From: JASFYU01 sp045046905
Lineage (GTDB): Bacteria > Bacteroidota > Bacteroidia > Flavobacteriales > Flavobacteriaceae
Direction: 5' to 3'
Length of the DNA: 14,876 bases
Assembly: GCA_045046905.1 (NCBI GenBank)
Contig: JASFYU010000034.1
Location: 1-14,876, forward strand
Each line of letters opens with the position of its first letter. Positions within the stretch are counted from its first letter, which is position 1. This document shows positions 8,389 through 14,818 of this stretch, in pieces. The notes under the pieces are model-generated. The model had not been told where the DNA came from. It saw only the letters and a program-made list of their open reading frames with translations, and made no database searches. The translations under genes and the position numbers were made by a program.

Positions 8389-11300
8389 ATGATGTACCGT
8401 TCCATTTCCATTTTCTTTTTAATAGTTGGGTTATTTCATTTTCTAGGGTGCTCAGAGAAGTATGATAAATCCCGTAAAAACTTAAAAAAAGACACTGTTT
8501 TGTTCAAACTACTGCCTTCAAGCAGCACAAAAATCACCTTTAATAATCATATTGAGGAAAATAGCACCTTCAATATGGTGGACTACTTTTATGTATACAA
8601 TGGCGGAGGTGTTGCCATTGGCGATATTAATAATGACGGTTTGCCGGATATCTATTTTACAGGTAATATGGTCAGCGATCGGTTGTACCTCAATAAAGGC
8701 AATATGAAATTTGAGGATGTTTCCCTTACTGCTGGTATAGATATCCCCGGATGGTCCACAGGGGTTACCATGGTCGACATTAACCACGATGGACTGTTGG
8801 ATATATACGTGTGTCGTTCAGGTAATTATCCTGCCGAGAAACGTAAAAATCTTCTATATGTCAATAATGGAGACCTCACCTTTACCGAACAGGCCGAAAC
8901 CTTTGGGATAGCCAGTTCAAGTTACTCGACACAGGCCGCTTTTTTAGATTATGACAATGATGGGGACTTGGATATGTACTTGCTGAACCATACCAACGAG
9001 GTGAAGGATCCGAACAACGTAGTCCCTTTGATAGCAGACGGTAGCGGTCTCGCCAATGATCGCCTCTACCGAAATGATGGAAACAATGCACATGGGCCCA
9101 TATTTACGGATGTTACCCTAGAGGCCGGTATTCTATATGACGGATTTGGTTTAGGAGTTGGGGTTGCGGACATCAACAACGACGGTTGGGAAGATATCTT
9201 TGTAACCAACGATTTCCTTGCCAATGATTACCTCTACATCAACAATCAGGATGGAACGTTCAAAGAAATGTCTAAAGTTTATCTCGACCATGTAAGCCAT
9301 TTTAGCATGGGGAACGACTTGGCGGATTTCAACAATGATGGACTAACGGACCTTATTACGGTGGATATGCTCCCCTGGGACAACTACCATAAAAAAAAGA
9401 TGGCTGGACCTTTAAATTACGATCTTTTTATGCATACACTTCAACAAGGCTATATGCCACAATATATGCGTAATACCTTACAACTCAATAATGGAAGTTC
9501 TATTAATGGTAATCTATCTTTTTCCGAAATTGGCCAATTGTCCGGTGTTGATGCTACGGACTGGAGTTGGGGACCGCTTTTCGCCGATTTTGATAATGAC
9601 GGATGGAAAGATCTTTTTGTGACCAATGGATATTTAAGGGATATCACCGACTTGGACTTTATAAATTATACCGGTTCTTTATCAAGCACTATCTCCAATG
9701 ATAGCTTGGACAAAACCCTTAAACAAAAGGCGAAGGAAATGCCATCGATAAAATTGCCGAATTATATTTTCAGGAATTCGGGCAATTTGGGTTTTGAAAA
9801 TGTCACGGAAAAATGGGGATTAAATCACCCCTCCCTTTCAAACGGAGCAGCATTTGCAGATTTGGATAACGATGGAGATCTTGATCTTGTAACGAACAAT
9901 ATAAATATGGAGGCTTTTGTCTACGAAAATCTTTCTAGCACTCTCTTACAGCGTAATTTTTCGGAAATTCGCCTGATAGGTGATAGTCTCAATCCAAATG
10001 CTTTGGGGGCAAAAATCACCTTGTTCCAAAAGGACAGTAAACAGATGGCCCAACTGAACGTTACGCGGGGCTACCAATCTTCCATAGACCATAGAGTACA
10101 TTTTGGTTTGGGAAGCAATAGCAAGATTGATAGTCTTTTAATTAGGTGGCCAGACGGAAAGATTGGCATCCAATATAATCCAGAGTCAAACAAACTTTTG
10201 ACCATACGAAAAAATCAAACCCCTCCACTTTTCCCCAAAAAGGACCATCTTTCAAACCAAACTATTTTTAAGGAGGTCACCGATGAGCACAATTTGCATT
10301 TTGAACATCAAGAAATGGATTACCATGATTTTAACAGACAATTTCTCTTGCCACACAAACACTCAAGTCAAGGACCAGGTATTGCTGTAGGGGATATTAA
10401 CGGTGATGGGCGAGATGATTTTTTCATAGGAGGAGGTTACAATAATAGCGGTAATCTTTTTTACCAAGACGATAATGGCGTATTCAAAAAAATGCCACTT
10501 TTTCAGAACGAACAAGATAAGTATGAAGAAGATACCGGGGTCTTATTTTTTGATTATGATAGTGATGGGGATCAAGATCTTTATATCGTAAGTGGAAGCA
10601 ATGAATTTTATGAGGGTTCTGAATATTACCAAGATCGACTTTATAACAATGATGGAAAAGGCAATTTCACCTTGGACACTGAAGCCCTTCCAAAAATTAA
10701 TTCCAGTGGGTCATGTGTTAGGGCCTCGGATTTTGATAAGGATGGTGACCTTGACCTTTTCGTGGGCGGTAGATTAACTCCTTTAAAATATCCTTTGCCT
10801 CCAGAAAGTTACCTGTTGGTAAACCAAAATGGCAAATTTACGGATCGAACAAATCAAATAGCTCCGGCATTGAAAAGGGTCGGGATGGTCACGGATGCAT
10901 TGTGGACAGATTATGACAATGATATGGATACTGACCTAATAGTGGTTGGAGAATTTATGTCCGTACAATTTTTTAGAAATACAGATGGGAAACTCGAAAA
11001 TGTTTCTGACCAAACGGGACTTACACATACCGCCGGCTGGTGGAACAGCATAAATGGCGGCGATTTTGATAATGATGGTGATATTGATTACGTACTTGGT
11101 AATTTGGGATTGAACACAAAATATAAAGTTTCACCAGAAGAACCACTTACAATATATGCCTTAGATTATGATAAAAATGGCCATATTGACCCTATCATGA
11201 CCTATTACATTGACCATAAGGAATATCCAGTACATTCTAGGGATGACCTTATTCGACAGATTCCAGAGATGAAGAAAATATTTCCTGACTATACCAGCTA

Positions 11301-11946
11301 TGCCAAAGCAACTATATCCGATGTTTTGTCAAAGCAAGAACAAAGTAGTTCGTATATTGTAAAGGCGTTTCAATTTAATTCAGCATATCTTCAAAATAAT
11401 GGAAGTGGTCAGTTTGAACTTACTGCTCTCCCAAAAACGGCACAAATTGCACCTGTTTTTGGAATATTAATCAAAGATTTTGATAAGGATGGTAATTTAG
11501 ATGTGTTGTTATCGGGCAATGACCATGGTACCGAAGTAGGTACAGGTAGGTATGATGCTTCTAAAGGTACATTCCTCAAGGGTAATGGAGATGGCACTTT
11601 CTTGCCAGTCCCTACAATTGATAGTGGTTTGGGAATCAACGGTGCCTCTAGAGGAGCCATTTCAATAAAAATTGGTAACCAACTGGCCTATGTATTCGGT
11701 ACAAATTCCGAACCTTTGAAAGTGTATGTTACTGATTACGTTGCAAATCAAGGTTCATTCTTGGATGTTCAACCGAATATAGTAAAAGCTAAAATTACCT
11801 TTCGAGATGGTTCTGAGTGTATTCACGAGTTTTATTATGGCTCATCTTATCTTTCACAATCATCCAAAAATCTGGAACTGAATGGAAGCGAACAACAAAT
11901 AATTTTTTATGATGGATCAGGGGGAATAAGTGTTGTAGACTTCTAG
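8389..11946 (+). CDS. Large FG-GAP/VCBS repeat lipoprotein with central ASPIC/UnbV-like domain
   Basis: The 1185-residue protein has a lipoprotein signal (hydrophobic ISIFFLIVGLFHF, lipobox FLGC, Cys21), so it is likely anchored in the outer membrane. Seven DxDxDG-type calcium-loop repeats precede residue 530 (GDINNDGLPD, VDINHDGLLD, LDYDNDGDLD, ADINNDGWED, ADFNNDGLTD, ADFDNDGWKD, ADLDNDGDLD). An ASPIC/UnbV-like segment follows at about 535-595 (GAKITLF, GYQSSIDHRVHFGLG, LLIRWPDGK). Seven more repeats come after about 668 (GDINGDGRDD, FDYDSDGDQD, SDFDKDGDLD, TDYDNDMDTD, GDFDNDGDID, LDYDKNGHID, KDFDKDGNLD). The pattern suggests two beta-propellers joined by the ASPIC domain, resembling the VCBS proteins often found beside SusC/SusD genes in Bacteroidetes. 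No catalytic motif is visible; ligand binding, adhesion or glycan presentation are guesses. It starts 58 nt after a terminator. ATG 8389 and 8392 are both possible starts and give nearly the same protein. Confidence 0.93.
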   Translation: MMYRSISIFFLIVGLFHFLGCSEKYDKSRKNLKKDTVLFKLLPSSSTKITFNNHIEENSTFNMVDYFYVYNGGGVAIGDINNDGLPDIYFTGNMVSDRLYLNKGNMKFEDVSLTAGIDIPGWSTGVTMVDINHDGLLDIYVCRSGNYPAEKRKNLLYVNNGDLTFTEQAETFGIASSSYSTQAAFLDYDNDGDLDMYLLNHTNEVKDPNNVVPLIADGSGLANDRLYRNDGNNAHGPIFTDVTLEAGILYDGFGLGVGVADINNDGWEDIFVTNDFLANDYLYINNQDGTFKEMSKVYLDHVSHFSMGNDLADFNNDGLTDLITVDMLPWDNYHKKKMAGPLNYDLFMHTLQQGYMPQYMRNTLQLNNGSSINGNLSFSEIGQLSGVDATDWSWGPLFADFDNDGWKDLFVTNGYLRDITDLDFINYTGSLSSTISNDSLDKTLKQKAKEMPSIKLPNYIFRNSGNLGFENVTEKWGLNHPSLSNGAAFADLDNDGDLDLVTNNINMEAFVYENLSSTLLQRNFSEIRLIGDSLNPNALGAKITLFQKDSKQMAQLNVTRGYQSSIDHRVHFGLGSNSKIDSLLIRWPDGKIGIQYNPESNKLLTIRKNQTPPLFPKKDHLSNQTIFKEVTDEHNLHFEHQEMDYHDFNRQFLLPHKHSSQGPGIAVGDINGDGRDDFFIGGGYNNSGNLFYQDDNGVFKKMPLFQNEQDKYEEDTGVLFFDYDSDGDQDLYIVSGSNEFYEGSEYYQDRLYNNDGKGNFTLDTEALPKINSSGSCVRASDFDKDGDLDLFVGGRLTPLKYPLPPESYLLVNQNGKFTDRTNQIAPALKRVGMVTDALWTDYDNDMDTDLIVVGEFMSVQFFRNTDGKLENVSDQTGLTHTAGWWNSINGGDFDNDGDIDYVLGNLGLNTKYKVSPEEPLTIYALDYDKNGHIDPIMTYYIDHKEYPVHSRDDLIRQIPEMKKIFPDYTSYAKATISDVLSKQEQSSSYIVKAFQFNSAYLQNNGSGQFELTALPKTAQIAPVFGILIKDFDKDGNLDVLLSGNDHGTEVGTGRYDASKGTFLKGNGDGTFLPVPTIDSGLGINGASRGAISIKIGNQLAYVFGTNSEPLKVYVTDYVANQGSFLDVQPNIVKAKITFRDGSECIHEFYYGSSYLSQSSKNLELNGSEQQIIFYDGSGGISVVDF

Positions 11947-11950
11947 AGTA

Positions 11951-12829
11951 TTAGCTCAATTCACGATATTCCCGGGGAGATACCTTCATAGCTTTCTTAA
12001 ATACACGCGAAAAATAGAATTGATCTTCATAACCTAATTCCCTTCCGATTTCGGAAATTCTCATGTTTGAAAAAACTAGTAATTGACACGCATGTTGTAT
12101 TTTCAAATGAATGAAGTAGTCTATAGGGGAATACTGTGTGCGTAACTTAAAGGTTTTAGAAAAATGGGAGGGGGATAACTCAAAATGTTTCGCCAATTCG
12201 TTCAATTTAAAGGTAGATTGAATATTACTTTCCATATAGGATATTATCTTTTGAATCAAATCTCCTTCTGTGGGATGTTTCTTTGCCCGAAACTGTTCGA
12301 TATAGCAAAAAGAAGCTAATAAGTGATTCAAGCAAAGATTGACATATTCAATATTTTCTTGACTATATCCCATGGTCAAATTGCCAATAATTTCATTGAA
12401 TAAATCAACCCTGTCTTCAGTTCTCGCAATTTGAGACTCGCTTATCTGAACGACTTCATTAAACAGTCTTTTAAATAAAACGGATTTGTTTCCCATAAAA
12501 TGAACCCAATAAATTGACCAAGGTGCCTCATCATCTGCCCAATACGAATGGGCAGTCGAGGCGGGGATTACAAAAAAACAATTTTTAACAACCAAATGCT
12601 TTTGGCTAGAAACTTCTACCCATCCTTTTCCATCAAGTACGTAAATCAAGATATATTGACTTATTCCTATTTTTCTTTTTCTAAAGTGATACTTTGCCGA
12701 AGGATAATACCCTATATCGGTAACATACAAATCATTGATTAAGGAATTTCGCTCTATTTCCTTAACTATATTTCGAGGTACAACAATATTGATTTGTCCG
12801 CTAAAACCTTCTTTTTTTTTGTAAGTCAT
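11951..12829 (-). CDS. AraC-family transcriptional regulator (cupin sensor plus HTH)
   Basis: The 292-residue cytoplasmic regulator has an AraC-type sugar-sensing cupin at about 35-115 (YHFRKRKIGISQYILIYVLDG, GKGWVEV, FFVIPASTAHSYWADDEAPW, IYWVHFMG) and two helix-turn-helix motifs in the C-terminal 95 residues: FKLNELAKHFELSPSHFSKTF (207-227) and ISEIGRELGYEDQFYFSRVFKK (258-279), ending in the family signature SPREYR. It is complete. It converges on the FG-GAP gene with only 4 bp between the stop codons and no visible terminator, so the two transcripts would overlap. As the only regulator in the window it is the natural candidate to control the divergent SusC/SusD and MFS-GH2 promoters in response to a released sugar, but that link is inference; no hybrid two-component sensor or sigma/anti-sigma pair is present. 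A GTG/TTG start inside is less likely because conserved-looking sequence begins soon after the ATG. Confidence 0.93.
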   Translation of the reverse strand: MTYKKKEGFSGQINIVVPRNIVKEIERNSLINDLYVTDIGYYPSAKYHFRKRKIGISQYILIYVLDGKGWVEVSSQKHLVVKNCFFVIPASTAHSYWADDEAPWSIYWVHFMGNKSVLFKRLFNEVVQISESQIARTEDRVDLFNEIIGNLTMGYSQENIEYVNLCLNHLLASFCYIEQFRAKKHPTEGDLIQKIISYMESNIQSTFKLNELAKHFELSPSHFSKTFKLRTQYSPIDYFIHLKIQHACQLLVFSNMRISEIGRELGYEDQFYFSRVFKKAMKVSPREYRELS

Positions 12830-12917
12830 TAGGACATATTGTTTAGGCCATGAACTACCTTCTTTCTTCGTAATCCCAAAATATTAAAAATAATTTAAAG
12901 TAAAATAGTCCATTTTA

Positions 12918-12929
12918 TTGAAATTTCAA
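12918..12929. promoter_or_regulatory. 12-bp palindrome upstream of the AraC gene
   Basis: TTGAAATTTCAA is self-complementary and lies 88 bp upstream of the AraC start codon. It overlaps a minus-strand TAATTTTG (12934-12927), which matches TAnnTTTG, but the nearest upstream TTG is only 14 nt away, so the promoter call is weak. It could be an autoregulatory site. Confidence 0.25.
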
Positions 12930-13174
12930 AATTATTTTTTTGATTATTCAATAACTACCTCTACTGTAATATTGGAGTTTTTTTGAATTTATTCAGCCGA
13001 AATAATATTTCCATAAGTCCATTAATCATGGCTCAAAAATCGTGAAATCATCCATAAATATACGAAACAAACGATATCGAAAAGGACGGTTGAAGAATTA
13101 ATCGTTCAAAAGCTAACTACTTTGTCTAGCGCCTTATCGGCTTTTTTGCTGATGAAATTGGATTGATACTGCGT

Positions 13175-13184
13175 GGGGGGGGGG
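13175..13184 (+). repeat. Homopolymer tract of ten G
   Basis: GCGT is followed by ten G residues and TAATAG in otherwise AT-rich non-coding DNA, about 345 bp upstream of the AraC start. It is not inside a recognisable gene. It may be a slippage-prone site or a sequencing length error. Confidence 0.7.
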
Positions 13185-13468
13185 TAATAGAAGAATGTCT
13201 ATTAATTGGTTTAAAGTAACTTTTTAAGTACTAAAAGTACCATCGGGGTTGAATTTTTTCCAATGAAAACTGAAGCTTATAATCAAATGTATTAGTTGTC
13301 CCGAAAAAGGAATGTTTTTTTGGACTGTTCTAAAAAGTTTGTCCCGTCTGAATTAGAATAATGGTGGTGTAGTTATTCTCACCTTTATTTAAACTTCCTG
13401 TAGAGGCTTTTCTCATAGATTATTCCTAGCCCCTGCGGAAGTCGGAAAACCTTCCACTTTGATCCTCA

Positions 13469-13499
13469 CCAAGCGGACACGCTCCGCCGGTCCGCTTGG
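13469..13499. repeat. GC-rich inverted repeat (10-bp arms)
   Basis: CCAAGCGGAC (13469-13478) pairs perfectly with GTCCGCTTGG (13490-13499) across an 11-nt GC-rich spacer. It lies within a GC-rich island (about 13424-13600) that also contains CACCC-T-GGGTG (13528-13538). There is no T-run behind it. GC-rich hairpin blocks of this kind are common near the mobilization genes of Bacteroidetes elements; its role is unknown. Confidence 0.65.
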
Positions 13500-13551
13500 G
13501 AAGTCTTTCCGTTCCAGTTCTCCCCGACACCCTGGGTGCCGCGCAAAAGCA

Positions 13552-13573
13552 CAAGGGGCGAAAAGGCCCCTTG
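13552..13573. repeat. GC-rich hairpin (8-bp arms)
   Basis: CAAGGGGC (13552-13559) pairs with GCCCCTTG (13566-13573) around a 6-nt GAAAAG loop. The following AACCTTTCTTTCCC is pyrimidine-rich but not a clean T-run, so it may be a terminator, a structural part of the transfer region, or the site of a small structured RNA. No decision is possible from sequence alone. Confidence 0.55.
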
Positions 13574-13649
13574 AACCTTTCTTTCCCTACCCACAAAAAA
13601 ACCCAACATTTTTATGATTCCTTTTATCATTTTTCATAAAAAACCAGAC

Positions 13650-13668
13650 CAGATAAATCGCTTATCTG
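13650..13668. repeat. 7-bp inverted repeat upstream of the mob region
   Basis: CAGATAA (13650-13656) and TTATCTG (13662-13668) are perfect arms around ATCGC. It directly precedes the ATGGT iterons and could be an operator for the mobilization genes. Confidence 0.35.
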
Positions 13669-13675
13669 TACCCAA

Positions 13676-13700
13676 ATGGTCTCTTATGGTTCTATATGGT
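13676..13700 (+). repeat. Three ATGGT iterons at exact 10-bp period
   Basis: ATGGT begins at 13676, 13686 and 13696. The last two units, CTCTTATGGT and TCTATATGGT, are similar over more than the core. A period of one helical turn puts all copies on one face of the DNA, as in sites for cooperative binding. It is 16 bp upstream of the predicted mob promoter TTG and 65 bp upstream of the oriT-like repeat. Confidence 0.4.
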
Positions 13701-13715
13701 TTGGAGGGTAGAGTA

Positions 13716-13745
13716 TTGACAATAAGATTATTATAATCAATTTTG
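13716..13745 (+). promoter_or_regulatory. Candidate promoter for mobC-mobA
   Basis: TTG (13716-13718, within TTGACA) is followed after 19 nt by CAATTTTG (13738-13745), one mismatch from TAnnTTTG. TATAAT at 13732-13737 is too close to TTGACA (10 nt) to form a standard sigma-70 promoter. If right, the oriT-like repeat lies in the untranslated leader. Confidence 0.35.
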
Positions 13746-13764
13746 ATTTACTATATTTATCAGT

Positions 13765-13821
13765 GTAGGCGGATAGCAAGTTACGTTTTAAGCACCTTAA
13801 AACGCCTACTTCTGACGAAGT
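13765..13821. other. Composite inverted repeat, putative origin of transfer (oriT)
   Basis: CGTTTTAA (13784-13791) pairs with TTAAAACG (13797-13804) across GCACC. GTAGGCG (13765-13771) can alternatively pair with CGCCTAC (13803-13809), which overlaps the first stem, so two structures compete. A third small hairpin, ACTTC-TGAC-GAAGT, follows at 13808-13821. Inverted repeats just upstream of mobC and the relaxase gene are the normal place and form of an oriT, with the nick next to the inverted repeat. The nic position cannot be fixed here. A leader attenuator is the alternative. Confidence 0.5.
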
Positions 13822-13878
13822 GAAAACCGATAATATCGAAATAATAAAACGGCAATCAACAAAGGCGGAAGAAAACGT

Positions 13879-14238
13879 TTGGGAGACAGGAAACGGGAGT
13901 ATGCCATAACGCTTAGGTTCAATGGCACAGAACTGGAAAAAGTAAAGGCCATCTTGCAGTTCTATAATCTTGATTTTGGGAAAAGGGGAACGGTCGGTCC
14001 TTTTTTGAGAAAGCTTATCCTTAACAGAGAAACGATAAAGGAGAAGCGGATTCCCGATGGCATCTCAAACCTTAGTTACCAATTGAACAAGATAGGTGCC
14101 AACATCAACCAACTGGTCAAGGTGGCCAACTACAAGAACATCCGAAGCCCAAATTCGAACCTCGAACGGGAGATACAAAAGGCCAGCGAATTGATGCTTA
14201 AACTTATAGAAACGATAAACGCCAAAAATCAGAAATGA
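13879..14238 (+). CDS. mobC: MobC-like relaxosome accessory protein
   Basis: This small basic DNA-binding protein (119 residues from a TTG at 13879) fits Bacteroidetes MobC, which helps the relaxase bind and open oriT. It has a ribbon-helix-helix-like N-terminus (EYAITLRFNGTELEKVKAIL, then VGPFLRKLILNRE) and the family core ISNLSYQLNKIGANINQLVK. The start is uncertain: no ATG or GTG exists in frame, and the frame stays open upstream to 13834, reading INKGGRKR just before the TTG. That resembles the KGGRPK-type N-terminus common in this family, so translation may begin further upstream at a non-standard codon or the original start may be lost. AAAGGCGGA at 13861-13869 could serve as a ribosome site for the TTG. 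Its stop overlaps the next start by 4 bp (ATGA), showing translational coupling. Confidence 0.75.
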   Translation: MGDRKREYAITLRFNGTELEKVKAILQFYNLDFGKRGTVGPFLRKLILNRETIKEKRIPDGISNLSYQLNKIGANINQLVKVANYKNIRSPNSNLEREIQKASELMLKLIETINAKNQK

Positions 14239-14525
14239 TAGCAAGGATACTCTATCGGAACAACGTGCAGGGTGTCCTGAAGTATGTATTGGGCAAAGCC
14301 GATAGCACAGTACTTGGCTTCCAGAACACCTATTGCGATACCGATACGAACAGGAGTTTTTCGGTAGGATCCTTAACCATCGGTGACCAGGGATGCTGTC
14401 ATGTGGTTTATAGGTATGAGCCGATAAGTATGGGTAGAGAGGCCTATTTATTCGGTTTTAGGCCATACCGGGAAAACAACTATTCCTTTTGGTATTCCAA
14501 ACCTCATTTACATCTTCATAATTGA
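14235..14525 (+). pseudogene. Truncated relaxase (MobA-type) 5' remnant
   Basis: The first about 40 residues (MIARILYRNNVQGVLKYVLG, then LGFQNTYCDTDTNRSF) match the start of Bacteroidetes MobA-type relaxases, and the gene overlaps mobC by 4 bp as expected. After about residue 42 the resemblance ends. The remaining 55 residues lack the HxDxxHxH-type metal-binding motif and the rest of the relaxase, and the frame stops at 96 residues where relaxases usually exceed 300. The +2 frame after the TTTTT at about 14358 reads FGRILNHR before a TGA, which may be a frameshifted trace of the normal continuation. The gene is therefore very likely dead, or its 3' part was replaced by unrelated DNA. A small real protein that reuses a relaxase N-terminus is less likely. 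Confidence 0.65.
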
Positions 14526-14818
14526 TATTCCACTAGGGTACTATTTCCAATAGTATTTATAGGTAGTCAAATCTAGATGTTATTTGGGATTACTTTTGTT
14601 CCACTTCCAGTAGATGTTGTACTTCACTGAATTGCTTTTGGGATACGCCCTTTCCCGCCACCATCCCCTTTTTTTAGATAGCAAAACAACAACATCCGTT
14701 CTTGGCCGACGGCATAAACCAGGTCCCGCTTTGAGCGGAATCTCTTTTTTATACGTCTTTCCCAAGTCCGGATATTGAATCCACAACAGCATCAAAAAAA
14801 GGGAACCGTGACGGCACT
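14526..14818. other. Stretch without a recognised gene downstream of the broken relaxase
   Basis: I recognise no gene here. The minus-strand frame 14580-14795 has a composition unlike a folded protein and no family resemblance. A different minus frame (about 14653-14579) reads MVAGKGVSQKQFSEVQHLLE before a stop, which looks protein-like but is only about 24 codons. The stretch may be decayed relaxase or inserted foreign DNA. Confidence 0.4.
14726..14750 (+). terminator. Weak candidate rho-independent terminator
   Basis: CCGCT (14726-14730) pairs with AGCGG (14734-14738) around TTG, followed by AATCTC and a run of six T. The stem is only 5 bp. It would end transcription from the mob promoter before the next frame. 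Confidence 0.3.

Larger units (their letters stand above)
12830..13878. other. 1.05-kb non-coding stretch between the AraC gene and mobC
   Basis: No gene is supported here. The left part (12830 to about 13420) is AT-rich and holds the AraC upstream region, including the 12-bp palindrome TTGAAATTTCAA (12918-12929), a G10 tract, a GTACT-AAA-AGTAC inverted repeat (13228-13240) and two TTGTCCCG copies (13296 and 13339). The right part (about 13424-13860) has the GC-rich hairpin block, iterons, a promoter-like pair and an oriT-like structure described separately. The change from metabolic-locus DNA to mobile-element DNA must lie in this interval, but I see no clear integrase attachment core. Confidence 0.6.

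Noticed and set aside
13125..13147. Possible terminator GCC-TTATC-GGC followed by six T
   Set aside because: The stem is only 3 bp and does not extend, too weak to support.
13296..13346. Two TTGTCCCG copies as possible attachment-site or insertion-sequence ends
   Set aside because: Only 8 bp match, 43 bp apart in direct orientation, with no transposase or integrase nearby.
13716..13737. TTGACA / TATAAT as a sigma-70 promoter
   Set aside because: The spacing is 10 nt, far from 17; the TTG / CAATTTTG pairing with 19 nt fits the phylum better.
14580..14795. 71-codon minus-strand open frame
   Set aside because: The composition (repeated W, R, K) and lack of any motif argue against a real protein; it crosses a hairpin with a T-run on the other strand.
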